A program made the translations under genes and the position numbers. A stretch of DNA of 64,000 nucleotides from Nymphaea colorata. Lineage: Eukaryota > Streptophyta > Magnoliopsida > Nymphaeales > Nymphaeaceae. The notes under the pieces are model-generated. The model made no database searches. It was not told where the DNA came from and saw only the letters and a program-made list of their open reading frames with translations. Positions 31,761 to 41,838 of this stretch are shown in pieces. Every line of letters begins with the position of its first letter. Positions within the stretch are counted from its first letter, which is position 1. The stretch is taken from assembly GCF_008831285.2 (NCBI RefSeq), contig NC_045149.1, forward strand, positions 21,892,535-21,956,534, written 5' to 3'.

Positions 31761-31854
31761 TTTTACTCAAATTTATGAAACAATAATAAGCTGTTCTCAC
31801 TATCCAATGGGCCCTTAAAACGTGACCTTAGCAGATGATATATGCAACATGTTA

Positions 31855-32166
31855 TATGCAGTTCGAACTGGGAGACAAGTATAAAGATATTATTGGGGTG
31901 CTGAATGATTTAATCAAACAGCGGATGCGGCAGTTCGATAGGATTCTTTTATTATTTTTTCTGCAAGAAAATTATGGGCTTATCTAAGGATCGGCACGTT
32001 GGAAACAGACCACCATTCGGGAGTGGATCAGTCAAGCTACTTCTTCGCGGCTATAAATTCGACCAGCAGCCACTGCTGAAGCTCACACAGCAAACAGCGA
32101 CCCATCTCCCCTTCTTTCTCTTCCACAGATCTCCCTGCAGAGAGCTCAAACTCGAGCAAAGTTTCG
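31855..32166 (+). promoter_or_regulatory. Promoter and 5' UTR of lectin 32167
   Basis: Conserved lectin upstream block with TATAAAT at 32052-32058, 115 bp before the ATG. The sequence around the box (CGGCTATAAATTCGACCAGC) matches the 59596 promoter rather than 15389 or 26014, although the coding region is closest to 15389. Confidence 0.75.
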
Positions 32167-32583
32167 ATGGCAGCTAAAGCCATAGCCATACTAGCTCTCC
32201 TGGCTATCCTCTCCTCTCACGCCGCCGCGGTGGATGTGCTCTACAGCGGGCAGACTCTCTATGGAGGCCAGTTCTTAGTGAATGGGCCTTACAAGTTCAT
32301 CATGCAGGCTGACTGCAACTTGGTGCTCTACGTCAACGGAAACAGGGTGCTGTGGGCTTCCGGCACCAACGGCAAAGGCAGCAACTGTAGGGCAATTCTA
32401 CAGGCAGACGCCAACTTGGTTGTGTACACGGGAGGTAAAGCTCTTTGGGCAAGTGGGACGGCCAGAGGCTCCGGCAACTACCGCCTGAACATGCAGGGAG
32501 ATGGTAACGTGGTGATCTACGACGCTGCTGGACATGCTCTGTGGGCTACCAATACGGTTCAACATAGGAACAGGAAAATATAA
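32167..32583 (+). CDS. GNA-related mannose-binding lectin, A-type
   Basis: 138 residues, intronless. The signal peptide is about 21 residues (MAAKAIAILALLAILSSHAAA), with the same four-residue gap as 26014. Three intact sites lie at 47-55 (MQADCNLVLY), 79-87 (LQADANLVVY) and 110-118 (MQGDGNVVIY); Cys50 and Cys74 are present. The mature protein is almost identical to 15389; differences include Gly for Ala before GQF, V for A in NRVLWAS, and the C-terminal HRNRKI. The stop is followed by the 15389-type 3' UTR with AATAAA at 32632, block D and a lectin fragment, so at least 1.3 kb downstream of the start was copied together with 15389. Promoter features are intact. It is expected to be secreted and to bind mannose glycans. 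Confidence 0.95.
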   Translation: MAAKAIAILALLAILSSHAAAVDVLYSGQTLYGGQFLVNGPYKFIMQADCNLVLYVNGNRVLWASGTNGKGSNCRAILQADANLVVYTGGKALWASGTARGSGNYRLNMQGDGNVVIYDAAGHALWATNTVQHRNRKI

Positions 32584-32631
32584 CTCGCTTCGCTTTCTGT
32601 AGGTCCAGTGCCCGTTTCTCCGCTTCCCGTG

Positions 32632-32637
32632 AATAAA
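32632..32637 (+). promoter_or_regulatory. Poly(A) signal of lectin 32167
   Basis: AATAAA in CCGTGAATAAAATATATG; a second AATAAA follows near 32683, as after 15389. Confidence 0.7.
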
Positions 32638-32804
32638 ATATATGTACTGTTGCTTCCTACATATACGGGTCAGGACCGCCCGCGAATAAAATATGCACTG
32701 TTGCTTAGTTCCTATATGTATTTGTAGATTGCGTCATGAGTTTCATATCCTCAACGACTTTGATCGTAGTTCTCAATAAAATTACATATTATCTAGACTC
32801 AAAA

Positions 32805-33228
32805 GTCATAATCTGATCTCTTCTTTTTTTTCTTTGAAGAAAATTTCACATGGCAGGAATTGCAAGAATATGACAGTATGACCTTCACAGATACAAATTC
32901 TGTGAATTAATTTCTACCTTTTCATATGTACAAGATTGCACATGTGATCTACATCTACAAGGTTCGAGACTTACACAAGGTGTGGGCTTTTACATGTATA
33001 TAATCTGAATTTAAACCGGATGTATAGGCAACAATACCACATTTCTGGGTTTAGAAGTATGTTTCCAAGCAATACTAGATCTAGAAAACACAGACAAAAA
33101 TGTTAGTTCTACAAAGTGATGCCCAAGTCTAATTAGTTTTGCAAAATTAAATTGTACAGGGTCCTTAAATATTTTTATTGGGAATTGTATAGCAAGATAA
33201 AAATATAATAATAACAGTGTTTACAACT
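32805..33228. repeat. Lectin 3'-flank block D, copy 5
   Basis: Nearly identical in order and wording to copy 3 (16048-16465), including 'GACAGTATGACCTTCACAG' and 'ACACAAGGTGTGGGCTTTTA'. It runs directly into the lectin fragment at 33236. Confidence 0.8.
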
Positions 33229-33235
33229 AGCAGCA

Positions 33236-33433
33236 TTGTCCTCTACCTCCTCTACTGAAGCAGGGCGCTTGTCGGCTTCCAGCGCCGACGGAAAAGGCGC
33301 CAACTGTAGGGCAATCCTGCAGAGAGACGTCAACTTCGTCGTCTGCTCAGCAAATGGTGCCCAAATGTGGTTTGTCTACTCAGGTAATAAAGCTCTGAAC
33401 GAGTCGGGTCGGACGGTGACGCCCCATAATTAA
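33236..33433 (+). pseudogene. Lectin gene fragment (middle part)
   Basis: Homolog of 16471-16645. It shows 'TCCTCTACCTCCTCTAC', 'AAAGGCGCCAACTGTAGGGC', 'CAGAGAGACGTCAACTTCGT' and 'TTTGTCTACTCAGGTAATAA', with a repeated second-site segment (two VVCSA/VYSGN-like pieces). There is no start, first site or third site. It is probably dead; the open frame has no promoter or ATG of its own. Confidence 0.8.
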
Positions 33434-33561
33434 TCGCGGAAGAAATAGTGGGGAGGCAGAAGTTTGATGCTTTAATTTTAAATTTTAAGGGGCATTAATA
33501 TGTGAAAAAAAAGCAAAAAAAAAACTTGAAAACAACCAATGAAATTTTTATATATAAATAA

Positions 33562-33950
33562 AGTAAATTTCAGGAGCCGACGTGCTCAATTCTGCGCAAC
33601 TGGATGGGTACCTGAGCCTGTTGCACAGACTTACTTGTCGCCGTCTGCCGGCTCTACCCTTCTCCCACAGCCTGCAAAGCCGTCGCGGTCGTAGTCTCTG
33701 CCCTATTCCCGCAGGCCCTCACCGTTGCCATCGCCGCACCTCCTAGCTTCCGCCCTGCCTCGCATCGCCGGTTCCATGCGTGCTTCTGGGCCGGCGCATC
33801 GCCATCACACCTCCTGGTTCCCGTGCCTGCCCTTGCTGTTGCAGCTCTCCGCTCCTCTTCAGCCCGCAGGCCTTCACCGCGGCTGTTGCCCAGCTGAGTC
33901 CCTACCCTGCCTTTCTAATGTCGACTTGTATATGATGGGCCCGATCTGAC
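33562..33950. other. GC-rich unrecognised insertion
   Basis: About 390 bp rich in C and G (many GCC/CCG words) between the lectin fragment and an orphan lectin 3' UTR. ORFs on both strands lack any domain I know. It could be a captured gene piece or a non-autonomous transposon; ends were not resolved. Confidence 0.4.
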
Positions 33951-33954
33951 CCAG

Positions 33955-34143
33955 CCAAATTAAAGTGCCTATTTGGCTGCGGCCAGCCAATTATATAGAT
34001 ATATGTTCTTGCTTCCTATATATTCGTAGCGTGCAAGATTCTGTAAAATATGCACTATTGCAGCTTCAAAGTGTGGGTAATTAGTTTCTACATATATTTG
34101 TAGAGTGTGGGATCATGAGTTTCAAGACCTTCAAAGTCCTTTT
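33955..34143 (+). pseudogene. Orphan lectin 3' UTR relic
   Basis: 'AAATTAAAGTGCC', 'TTTGGCTGCGGCCAGCCAA', 'TGCTTCCTATATATTCGTAG' and 'TTTCAAGACCTTCAAAGTCC' match the 3' UTR of 9111 (9540-9725). Its coding sequence is gone, and element B is inserted at its right end. Confidence 0.75.
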
Positions 34144-34366
34144 TGTTGGGAGATTTGTGGAAGAAGATTGTCATTGCCAAGATCAAAAAGAAATCAGCAA
34201 AATCCTGGTGTTACGATAAGATTGTCCCCTTCTCCCTTAGAATGTAACAGAGCAGAAAAATAAGAAAAATCTTTCTTCTTCCTCCGTGGATGTAGACCTC
34301 TCGTCGAACCACGTTAAATTTGTGTGTTTTGTCTATGCATTGCTGTCTCTCCCATGGTTTTCATCA
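34144..34366 (+). repeat. Element B 5' LTR (internally deleted)
   Basis: 223 bp, TGTTGGGAGA...TTTTCATCA. It lacks about 79 bp present in the 3' LTR, from GATTGAATTA to GTATAAAACC, which includes the TATA-like box. Confidence 0.92.
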
Positions 34367-34380
34367 TGGTATCAGAGCAG
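34367..34380 (+). other. Element B primer-binding site
   Basis: TGGTATCAGAGCAG, complementary to initiator tRNA-Met, directly after the 5' LTR. Confidence 0.9.
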
Positions 34381-34464
34381 GTTATGTGAGACTGCTGTGA
34401 TTCTCGTCTGGATTTCTTTGAACATTGGCTGTCTCTGAAAGCTGCTGCCAGATTCATCCATTCA

Positions 34465-34794
34465 GCCTCTGCAACATCGTCTTCATCATCGTTCGCTTAG
34501 GCCTTCCTCTTAGCTGCTTTCGCTACATAGGTGCCTTGTCAGATTCAGACATCGTCTTCCTCTTATCACCAGCAGCCCTTCCCACCGTGGCGACGGACTT
34601 GCTGTTCGTCTTCCTGAACTCTTCCATAAAAACGAAGAAGGTGCTAGGCGGCCGCTTCAGATTGTTAGGGCCCCTCCCTTTCTTAGCAGCACTCTTCCCA
34701 ACTCGGTCGCTCCTAGAGGCCTTCCTCTTCGTTCCCAGCTTGTTATCGTTTTTTTTTTTTGCCGTTTTTTGGCCTTTGCCTTCCCTCCTTTCAT
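34465..34794 (-). pseudogene. HMGB: Captured HMGB gene fragment (antisense in element B)
   Basis: On the minus strand a start codon at 34794 opens MKGGKAKAK, the typical plant HMGB amino terminus. After a frameshift in an A-rich tract comes a lysine-rich basic region (KLGTKRKASRSD, VGKSAAKKG), then HMG-box sequence: LKRPPSTFFVFMEEFRKT, SKSVATVGRAAGDK and TMSESDKAP. About seven residues are missing after EEFRKT. Another 1-nt loss follows SDKAP, then VAKAAKRKA in a second frame, a stop, and an acidic stretch (NDDEDDVAEAE) like the HMGB acidic tail. The pieces run together without introns, which suggests capture from spliced mRNA. HMGB proteins are nuclear DNA-bending proteins; this copy is broken and non-functional. 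It lies between the PBS and gag. Confidence 0.82.
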
Positions 34795-35619
34795 CGGAAA
34801 TACCTAAAAACAAAGAGAAAGGGCGATAAAAGAAGGCTTCACTTGTGAGAAAGGCAGGCTGAACCACCCTCCGTCTGCAAGCTTCAAAACACAGGCGTTG
34901 TTTCTACCGACCTCCTCTCGTTGTGAAATTGGACGTGCAACATCGCCTGGAAGTCAGGCTTCCAACAGACCGGTGCTCGACCAGAACTGACGTCGGAGCT
35001 GGCCGAAATCGCATTTTTTTTTCGGCCGCTCGTTTTTTTCTGCGTCCCTGTTCCTGCTTCCCCTGTTCCTGCGTCTGAACAAGGAGTGTCGCTGGCACTT
35101 TATTCTTCGCAGCAGATTTCTTCACGACGGGATTCGTTGGTTGATTACATCTCCAAGCAGCAAATTTTTTCGGGTAACTCGTGTGCCTGTCATCTTTGCG
35201 AGTTTCTCCTAGAGCGCTGAGAAGAGACGGTTTCCATCGACCCTTGTTCGGCTGCCAAGACTCTGCTGTTTTCACCAATACCACCAGCCGTCGAGAAGGA
35301 GTCCAGATTGCCTAGTATCCGCTCCTGCATCCTTAATAAAAAGATTTAAGGAGCTGTAAAGAGGAACCGCTGGATTTCTTAAGTTCCGGCTATTTTTCTC
35401 TGTGCCGTGTTGCCCAAGGTTGGTTCCTCTCTGAGAAATCTGGTTTCTCCTCCTAACGGCCATCATTTTCTGTCGTTCCTTTTTCTTTGAACTCTTAACA
35501 GCGAGTGATCAACAAAGACAACAAACTATAAACTATAGACGCCTTACCGAGCAAAGCTGAAAATCACCAATACTCTCTTGGGTCCAACTTGAGCAAAGAG
35601 GTCGAATACATAAACGGGA

Positions 35620-38600
35620 AGATCTTAAATTTGATGATTGGCAATCTCAAAATTATATGGTAATGTCTTGGCTCATTAACTCTATGGAGTCTTCCATTTC
35701 AAATCTGTTTATGTATCAAGAAACTGCAAAGGAGATTTGGGATGAATTAAAACAACTCTTTTCTGAGCAAAACAATCTTGCACGGGTTTATCAAATTCAA
35801 GTCAAAATTGCCAATCTTGTGAAAGGAGACAAACCGCTGAATCTTTACATAGGAGAACTTAAAAAGCAGGTTTGATGAACTTCTACAATATAGGCCTGCT
35901 ACGATTGATCCAGATACCTACAAAATTCGATTTGAGAAAGACAAAATTTTTAAGCTGTTGGTAGGATTAGGAGCTGAATATGAAGGTATTAGAAGTCAAA
36001 TTCTTAACACCACTCCTCTTCCCAACTTAAACAACGTCTGTCAAATGATACAAAGGGAGGTTGCACGAAGACAAGTTATGAATTTCAATACCAAAACTGA
36101 AATTCTTGAAGAAAGTCATGAAAAAATGGCATGTGTTGCTCAAACCGAACTTGCCAAAGGAGATCAAAAACTTCCAAACATCAACAAGTCTCCAAACACC
36201 AATTATCAGAAAGGAAGAAAGAAATTTAAATGCACCCACTGCAAGCGATCTGGTCACACTCGTGAAAAGTGCTGGGAACTGGTTGGGAGACCCACAAGAG
36301 ACAAAGCGACGTCTTCCACCAACTCAGCCAACTTCGTCACCAAGGATGATCTTGAAAAATTCTTTCAAAAGTTCGCCAAGACCAATTTGATCTCATCTCA
36401 GCCCGTCAACAATTCTGAAGGTAACAACTTTGCTTTGATTGCTACATTCAATCATTCTACATGGGTTAGTGATACAAGGGCCACCGATCACATGCCTAGT
36501 GACTTAACCAATTTGATCAATCTTGACGAAACAAAAAAACGACCAGTTTTTACTGCTGATGGATCACCAATTATTGCTGAAGGATACGGTGAAACTAGAT
36601 TCTTTAAAAAGGGGCAAAAATCCCAAGTCTTATGTATTTCTAAACTTTCAGCAAATCTCATATCAATGAGCAAATTAACAAAGTCTCATAATTGTTTGGC
36701 TGTTTTTTCCTCAAAGGATGTAATATTTCAGGATCTTGTGACGAAACAGGAGATTGGTAGAGGGCATGAGCAGAATGGGTTGTACGTGATGGATAAAAAT
36801 AGTTGCAGCTTCATGGTGAATGATCAGCAAGATTGGAGTTTTCACTACTGGACTTGGCACGCCAGACTTGGTCATATCTCTGACCAAAATTTAACTTGTC
36901 TTATTCCTCATCTTATAGTTGGAAATAATTCGTGTGATGCTTGTGAATTTTCTAAATCCACAAGACTGCCGTTCCAATCCTCTGCTGAAAAATCTAAAGA
37001 AATTTTTGATTTTGTTCACTCAGATGTTTTGGGACCAGCCCCAGAAGTGTCATATTCTGCATTTAGGTACTATGTTTCCTTTATTGATGATAAGACTCGC
37101 ATGACTTAGCTGTTTTTTCTCAAGTATAAGAGTGAAGTTTTTAGTGCTTTCAAAGAGTTTTTCAAAATGGTACATACTCAATATGGAGTAAAAATTAAAA
37201 AACTTCGCTCTGATAATGGGGGTGAATACGTGAACGATGCTCTTGAAAACTTTCTGAAAGAGGAAGGAATACAACCTCAATACTCATGTGCAGGCACCCC
37301 ACAGCATAATGGAGTTGCCGAACGTAAAAATAGGCAACTACTGAATATTGTTCGATGTCTTATGATTCATATGCATGTTCCACTTCGTTTTTGGAATGAC
37401 GATGTTGCTACAGCTTGTTATATTGCCAACAGGGCACCTAGGTCTAGCATCAAAAATCAAGTTCCCATAGAACTTCTCCTTAATAAAAAAGTTTCTATAA
37501 AGCATCTTAAAGTTTTTGGATGCAAGTGTTATGCTCATATACAAGAAAAATTCAAGAACAAATTTGAAAAACGTGTTGTCAAATGCATCTTTCTTGGTTA
37601 CTCTAGTAGAAAGAAATGGTATAAGTGTTATGATCCAGTTACTAGAAAATTACTTATATCTCGTGATGTGAAGTTTTTTGAACAGGAGTACTTCTTTGAT
37701 GATCAAAGACAGGGGGAGACGAACAAGTACTTCTTTGATAATCAAAGACAGGGGGAGACGAACATCACTGATTCTATCCTTCAACCCGTATTGCCAGTGG
37801 TTGAACTTAGCAATGAAGTGTCTTACGCAAGACAACTCCGCTCTCAAAATGCCTCAAATGATGTATCCTTGCTTCCGCCTCAAAGAACTCAACAACCTGA
37901 TATCAACACCAATCCTCTCACCTCTCCCACTGAACCAAACTCCAATTTCAGCAATTCCAGCCAAACCTCTCAAGAAAATTCTAGTAGACGGTCCACTCGT
38001 CCTACTAGACCACCAACCAAATTTAGTGACTACTATACCTATCTTACAGCCAACAATAATTACTCCATTGATCAATACCTAACTTTTGAAAATCTGCCCA
38101 TTCACTATAAATCTTATATCCTAAATACATATTCTCAACATGAACCAAAAACTTATGAAGAGGCAAATACAGAACCAGAGTGGCGTAATGCAATGGAAGA
38201 AGAACTTGCGGCACTAACAAAAAGTCAGACATGGGATCTAGTTCCTTTACCCGATGGTAAGAAGCTGGTTGGATGCAAGTGGGTTTATCGAATAAAATAT
38301 AACAGCAATAGAAGTGTAGAGCGCTACAAAGCTCGTCTCGCCGCAAAAGGATTTACCCAAACCGAAGGTATTGTATAATGAAACCTTTGCGCCTGTTGCA
38401 AAGATGAGCTCTGTCCGAACTTTAATTTCTGTAGCAGCAAACAAAAGATGGCCTCTCACTCAATTAGATGTGAAGAATACTTTTCTTCATGGGAAACTCA
38501 ACGAAGAAGTCTATATGGAGGGTCCAAAAGGTATAAAAAATGAGCACAAGTATGTATGTAAGTTGAAAAAGGTGCTATACGGGTTAAAACAGTCACTACG

Positions 38601-39672
38601 AGCTTGGTTCTCTCGTCTTTGTGATGCTCTTATTAGACTGGGTTTCAAGAAAAGCAGTGCTGACCATACTATGTTTACATATTCAAAAGGTTCTAAAATT
38701 TGTATTCTCCTTGTCTATGTAGATGACATAATAACGACATGTGATGATATTGACTTTATGCCGCGCGTGAAAGACTACCACAATCAGCTGTTTGAAATCA
38801 AGGATTTGGGAATACTAAGATTTTTCTTAGGGATTGAAGTTGCTCATTCAAATAAAGGAGTTTTCCTTTGCCAAAGGAAATATACATTAGATCTATTGAA
38901 AGAAACCAGGTGCTTGGGTGCTAAACCTGCAGAGACTGCTCTTGAAGCGAATTGTAAATTAAAGAAGGATGAAGGTGAACCTGTCAAGAATGTTCAAAGC
39001 TTTCAGAAACTTGTTGGTAAGCTCATTTATTTGACTGTTACAAGACCAGACATATCTTATGTTGTAAGTCTTATTAGTCAGTTCATGCACTTTCCTAGAT
39101 CATCTCTTGTTGAAGCTGCTCACAGAATTTTGAGATATTTGAAAAGATGTCCTGGAAAAAGAATTTTAATGAAACATGATCTACCACTAGATGTCGTGGG
39201 TTATACTGATGCAGATTGGGCAGGAGATCCAAATGATAGAAGATCTACTTATGGTTTTTGCACCTTTATTGGAGGAAATCTCGTAACCTGGAGAAGCAAA
39301 AAACAATCTGTAGTTGCTCGATCAAGTGTTGAAGCAGAATATAGAGCAATGGCTGGATGCACATGCGAACTCGTATGGATTAAAGCTCTTCTGAAGGATA
39401 TGAATATTGATGTGCGAGAACCTATAAAGCTTATATGCGACAATATAGCTGCAATTTATATTGGGGCAAATCCGGTCTTCCATGAAAGAACCAAACACAT
39501 TGAGATTGATTGTCATTTCATTAGAGAAAAGATTCAAGATGGAACTATCGAGACATGTCATGTTAAAAGTGAAAATCAGTTGGCTGATATTTTCACAAAA
39601 AGTCTGGCACGTGAGAAACATCAAGGCATTGTAAACAAGTTGGGACAGATCAATATCTGTCCTCCAACTTGA
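35620..39672 (+). pseudogene. Element B gag-pol remnant
   Basis: Aligns throughout with the Gag-Pol of element C. The gag N-terminus is missing or scrambled; homology starts near 35625 (FDDWQSQN..MSWLIN). A frameshift lies near 35870 in gag. The zinc knuckle CTHCKRSGHTREKC is intact. The protease motif is changed (SDTRATDHM for VDSGATDHM). The integrase zinc region and catalytic D, D and E positions are present (HSDV, SDNGGEY, VAERKNR), but a TGG-to-TAG stop interrupts at 37107. A 2-nt deletion near 38370 breaks the frame early in RT. RT itself (YVDDI near 38720) and RNase H (TDADWAGD) look intact to the end at 39672. A 42-bp unit (TACTTCTTTGATGATCAAAG and on) is duplicated in tandem near 37688-37771. 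Confidence 0.92.
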
Positions 39673-39681
39673 GGGGGAGAT

Positions 39682-39983
39682 TGTTGCGAGATTTGTGGAA
39701 GAAGATTGTCATTGCCAAGATCAGAAAGAAATCAGCAAAATCCTGCTGTTACGATAAGATTGTGATTGAATTAAAAAGGGAAAGAGATCTCTTAATTCCT
39801 AGAAAGATGAGACAATGGCTCTCATTCCAAATGTATAAAACCCCTTTCTGCCTTAGAATGTAACAGAGCAGAAAAATAAAGAAAAAACTTTCTTCTTCCT
39901 CTATGGATGTCGACCTCTGGTCGAACCACGTTAAATTTGTGTGTTTTGTCTATGCATTGTTGTCTCTCCCATGGTTTTCATCA
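39682..39983 (+). repeat. Element B 3' LTR
   Basis: 302 bp, TGTTGCGAGA...TTTTCATCA, complete, with the TATA-like GTATAAAACC near 39834. Confidence 0.92.
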
Positions 39984-40149
39984 CTTCCGAAGCAACCTTG
40001 AGAGGCCACCCACCTTTTATTAACCAAAAGTAACTATACAGAAAAAGAAGCTGCGCAAACTTTACAAGATGGTTAACATAGCTATAACATCAAAAGAGAG
40101 GTCAATACGGAGAAAAGCAAACTGGTTGCCCTTGTCCATAAAATTATAT

Positions 40150-40610
40150 AGTTTTCTTCTTCTTTTTTAACTGAAGAAAATTTCACAATATGACAGGTAA
40201 GAACATGAGAATATGACATTCACAAATAGAAATCTGTGACTTTCTACCTTTTCCGTAAGTTGATCTGTTAGAGATGAACATTTTTTTTTAAACACAAAAT
40301 TTCGTCAAAGACGTTTCAACACCCATCCTTTCACTTGCTCTTCGAAAATTAATTAGTAACCACGCAGATGTGATCCACAAGGCTCTGGTCCTGCACAATG
40401 TCTGCGTTATATATAAATTTTAATCCGGAACTATATGCAATATGCGATATTCTGGGTTTAGAAGTACATTTCCAGGAAATATATACTAGATCCAATTAAC
40501 ATATGAAAATTTTAGTTTTAAAATGTGATGCGCAAGTCTGGCCTTGCAAAATTAAATTGCACAGGGCCCCTTAAGTTTATTTGGACAATGCAATAATAAT
40601 TATAGTCATA
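40150..40610. repeat. Lectin 3'-flank block D, copy 6
   Basis: 'GAAGAAAATTTCACAATATG', 'ACATTCACAAATAGAAAT', 'GTGATCCACAAGGCTC', 'TTCTGGGTTTAGAAGTACAT' and 'AAATTGCACAGGGCCCCTTA' follow the D order with an extra insert (about 40270-40355). It lies to the right of element B, which splits the orphan 3' UTR at 33955 from this block. Confidence 0.65.
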
Positions 40611-40616
40611 GCCACA

Positions 40617-40620
<4 letters not shown>

Positions 40621-40667
<47 letters not shown>

Positions 40668-40670
40668 GTG
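40621..40670. repeat. (CT)n microsatellite
   Basis: About 24 CT units with one interruption. A shorter (CT)n sits in the paralogous place at 61675-61695. Confidence 0.9.
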
Positions 40671-40679
40671 CCAATCATT

Positions 40680-40930
40680 GAAGCCACTGTATGTTTTTTT
40701 TTTCTTTTTCTTTTGTATGTATGTTGATCTCTCCTTAATGAGTTTTACCTTTTGATCAGCTAGCCTTTTCTCTTCAAACTATTCCTGGTTTCATTGTGTT
40801 TGTATTAAATATATGTGCAGATAAGTGACTATGCATGTGTGTTCTTTTTCATAATTGTAAGAAGTGAAATAAACTATGTCTATTCTGTACAAATTATTTT
40901 TTAGAAACATGCCAAAGTTCACGTTTATTA
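40680..40930. repeat. Block G, copy 2 (partial)
   Basis: Matches 42170-42370 and 61700-61930: 'TGTTGATCTCTCCTTAATGA', 'CTATTCCTGGTTTCATTGTG' and 'AGAAACATGCCAAAGTTCA'. Non-coding. Confidence 0.65.
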
Positions 40931-41010
40931 AAGGATTAACAAAGTATCGGTTCTGGTTTTTAAAGAGCAAGCTATCCATGGTTCAAAACCATGCACAGTT
41001 TAAGAGAGGC

Positions 41011-41366
41011 TGTTAAAGAATAAGATTTTTGGATCTTTCATCTGGATTCAAAATCCAGCGCGTTGAACAATGTCTCTCGACGTTCTATGTCTTTGTATTC
41101 TACATTCTTGTAAACTATGCTATGGTATTCTATGTCCTTGTGATATGTGATAAGTCTCCTAAGATTCTATAATTGAAGAGTCTCTTAGGATTATGCAATT
41201 GTAACTGATTGAGTGTATTATAAATATGGGCCATGTACACCATCTGGTCATGGCCTCTTCTCCTTAGCCTCTCCCTATCTCATTCTCTCTCTCTATCTTT
41301 CTGCATGAATACAAATTTTTAGTTATACATTATTGGTGTCAGATTTCTATCATGGTATCAGAGCAG
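41011..41366 (+). mobile_element. Isolated copia LTR with PBS (truncated element)
   Basis: A 342-bp LTR from TGTTAAAGAATAAG to TTTCTATCA (41011-41352) is followed by TGGTATCAGAGCAG, the tRNA-Met PBS. No gag-pol homology follows, so the element was truncated just inside its 5' end. Its LTR sequence differs from those of A-D, indicating another family. Confidence 0.75.
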
Positions 41367-41838
41367 CTAAAAGATAACAAAAATAAATTAGTGTGAAAGT
41401 AATAACATAAATATATATAAATAAGTAAATTTCTAACAAATAAAAATTAAAAAATAAAAAACGTGAAAAAATGAATAAGATGAAAACAATCAGTTGGACA
41501 TTCTGGCAATTTTTTAAGTGTTAAACTGCCAACTTATTTATTACTTTTTTCACTACTTTTTTAAAAAAAACACGTTTTTTGTTGCTTTGATTTCAGTATT
41601 ATCAATTAGCAACTTAATTTAACAAAGATCAAATGTTAGTCCACCATTACCCAAAAAAAAGAAAGAAAGAAAGAAAGAAAGATACACTTACCTTTTCACT
41701 CTCGTGGGAAAACAGAGCATAATGTGAACTTTCAGTGCTGATGCAAAACAAGAAAATGTCAGACATTAAAAACATTTACTGCTAGCATAGGGGTGCATCA
41801 CTATATACCTATAAAGCATATGTTGGAGAAACCTATCC

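Larger units (their letters stand above)
34144..39983 (+). mobile_element. Ty1/copia element B, decayed
   Basis: A 5840-bp LTR element closely related to A and C: LTR, tRNA-Met PBS, a long leader with a captured HMGB fragment, gag-pol with several breaks, polypurine tract (GAGGGGGAGAT, 39671-39681), LTR. LTR divergence is roughly 5% by eye, intermediate between C and A. Flanking pentamers are CTTTT and CTTCC, so a clean TSD is not present; mutation, or recombination at the ends, is possible. Confidence 0.93.

Noticed and set aside
34139-39988. 5-bp TSD for element B
   Set aside because: Flanking pentamers CTTTT and CTTCC agree in only three of five bases; not enough to call.
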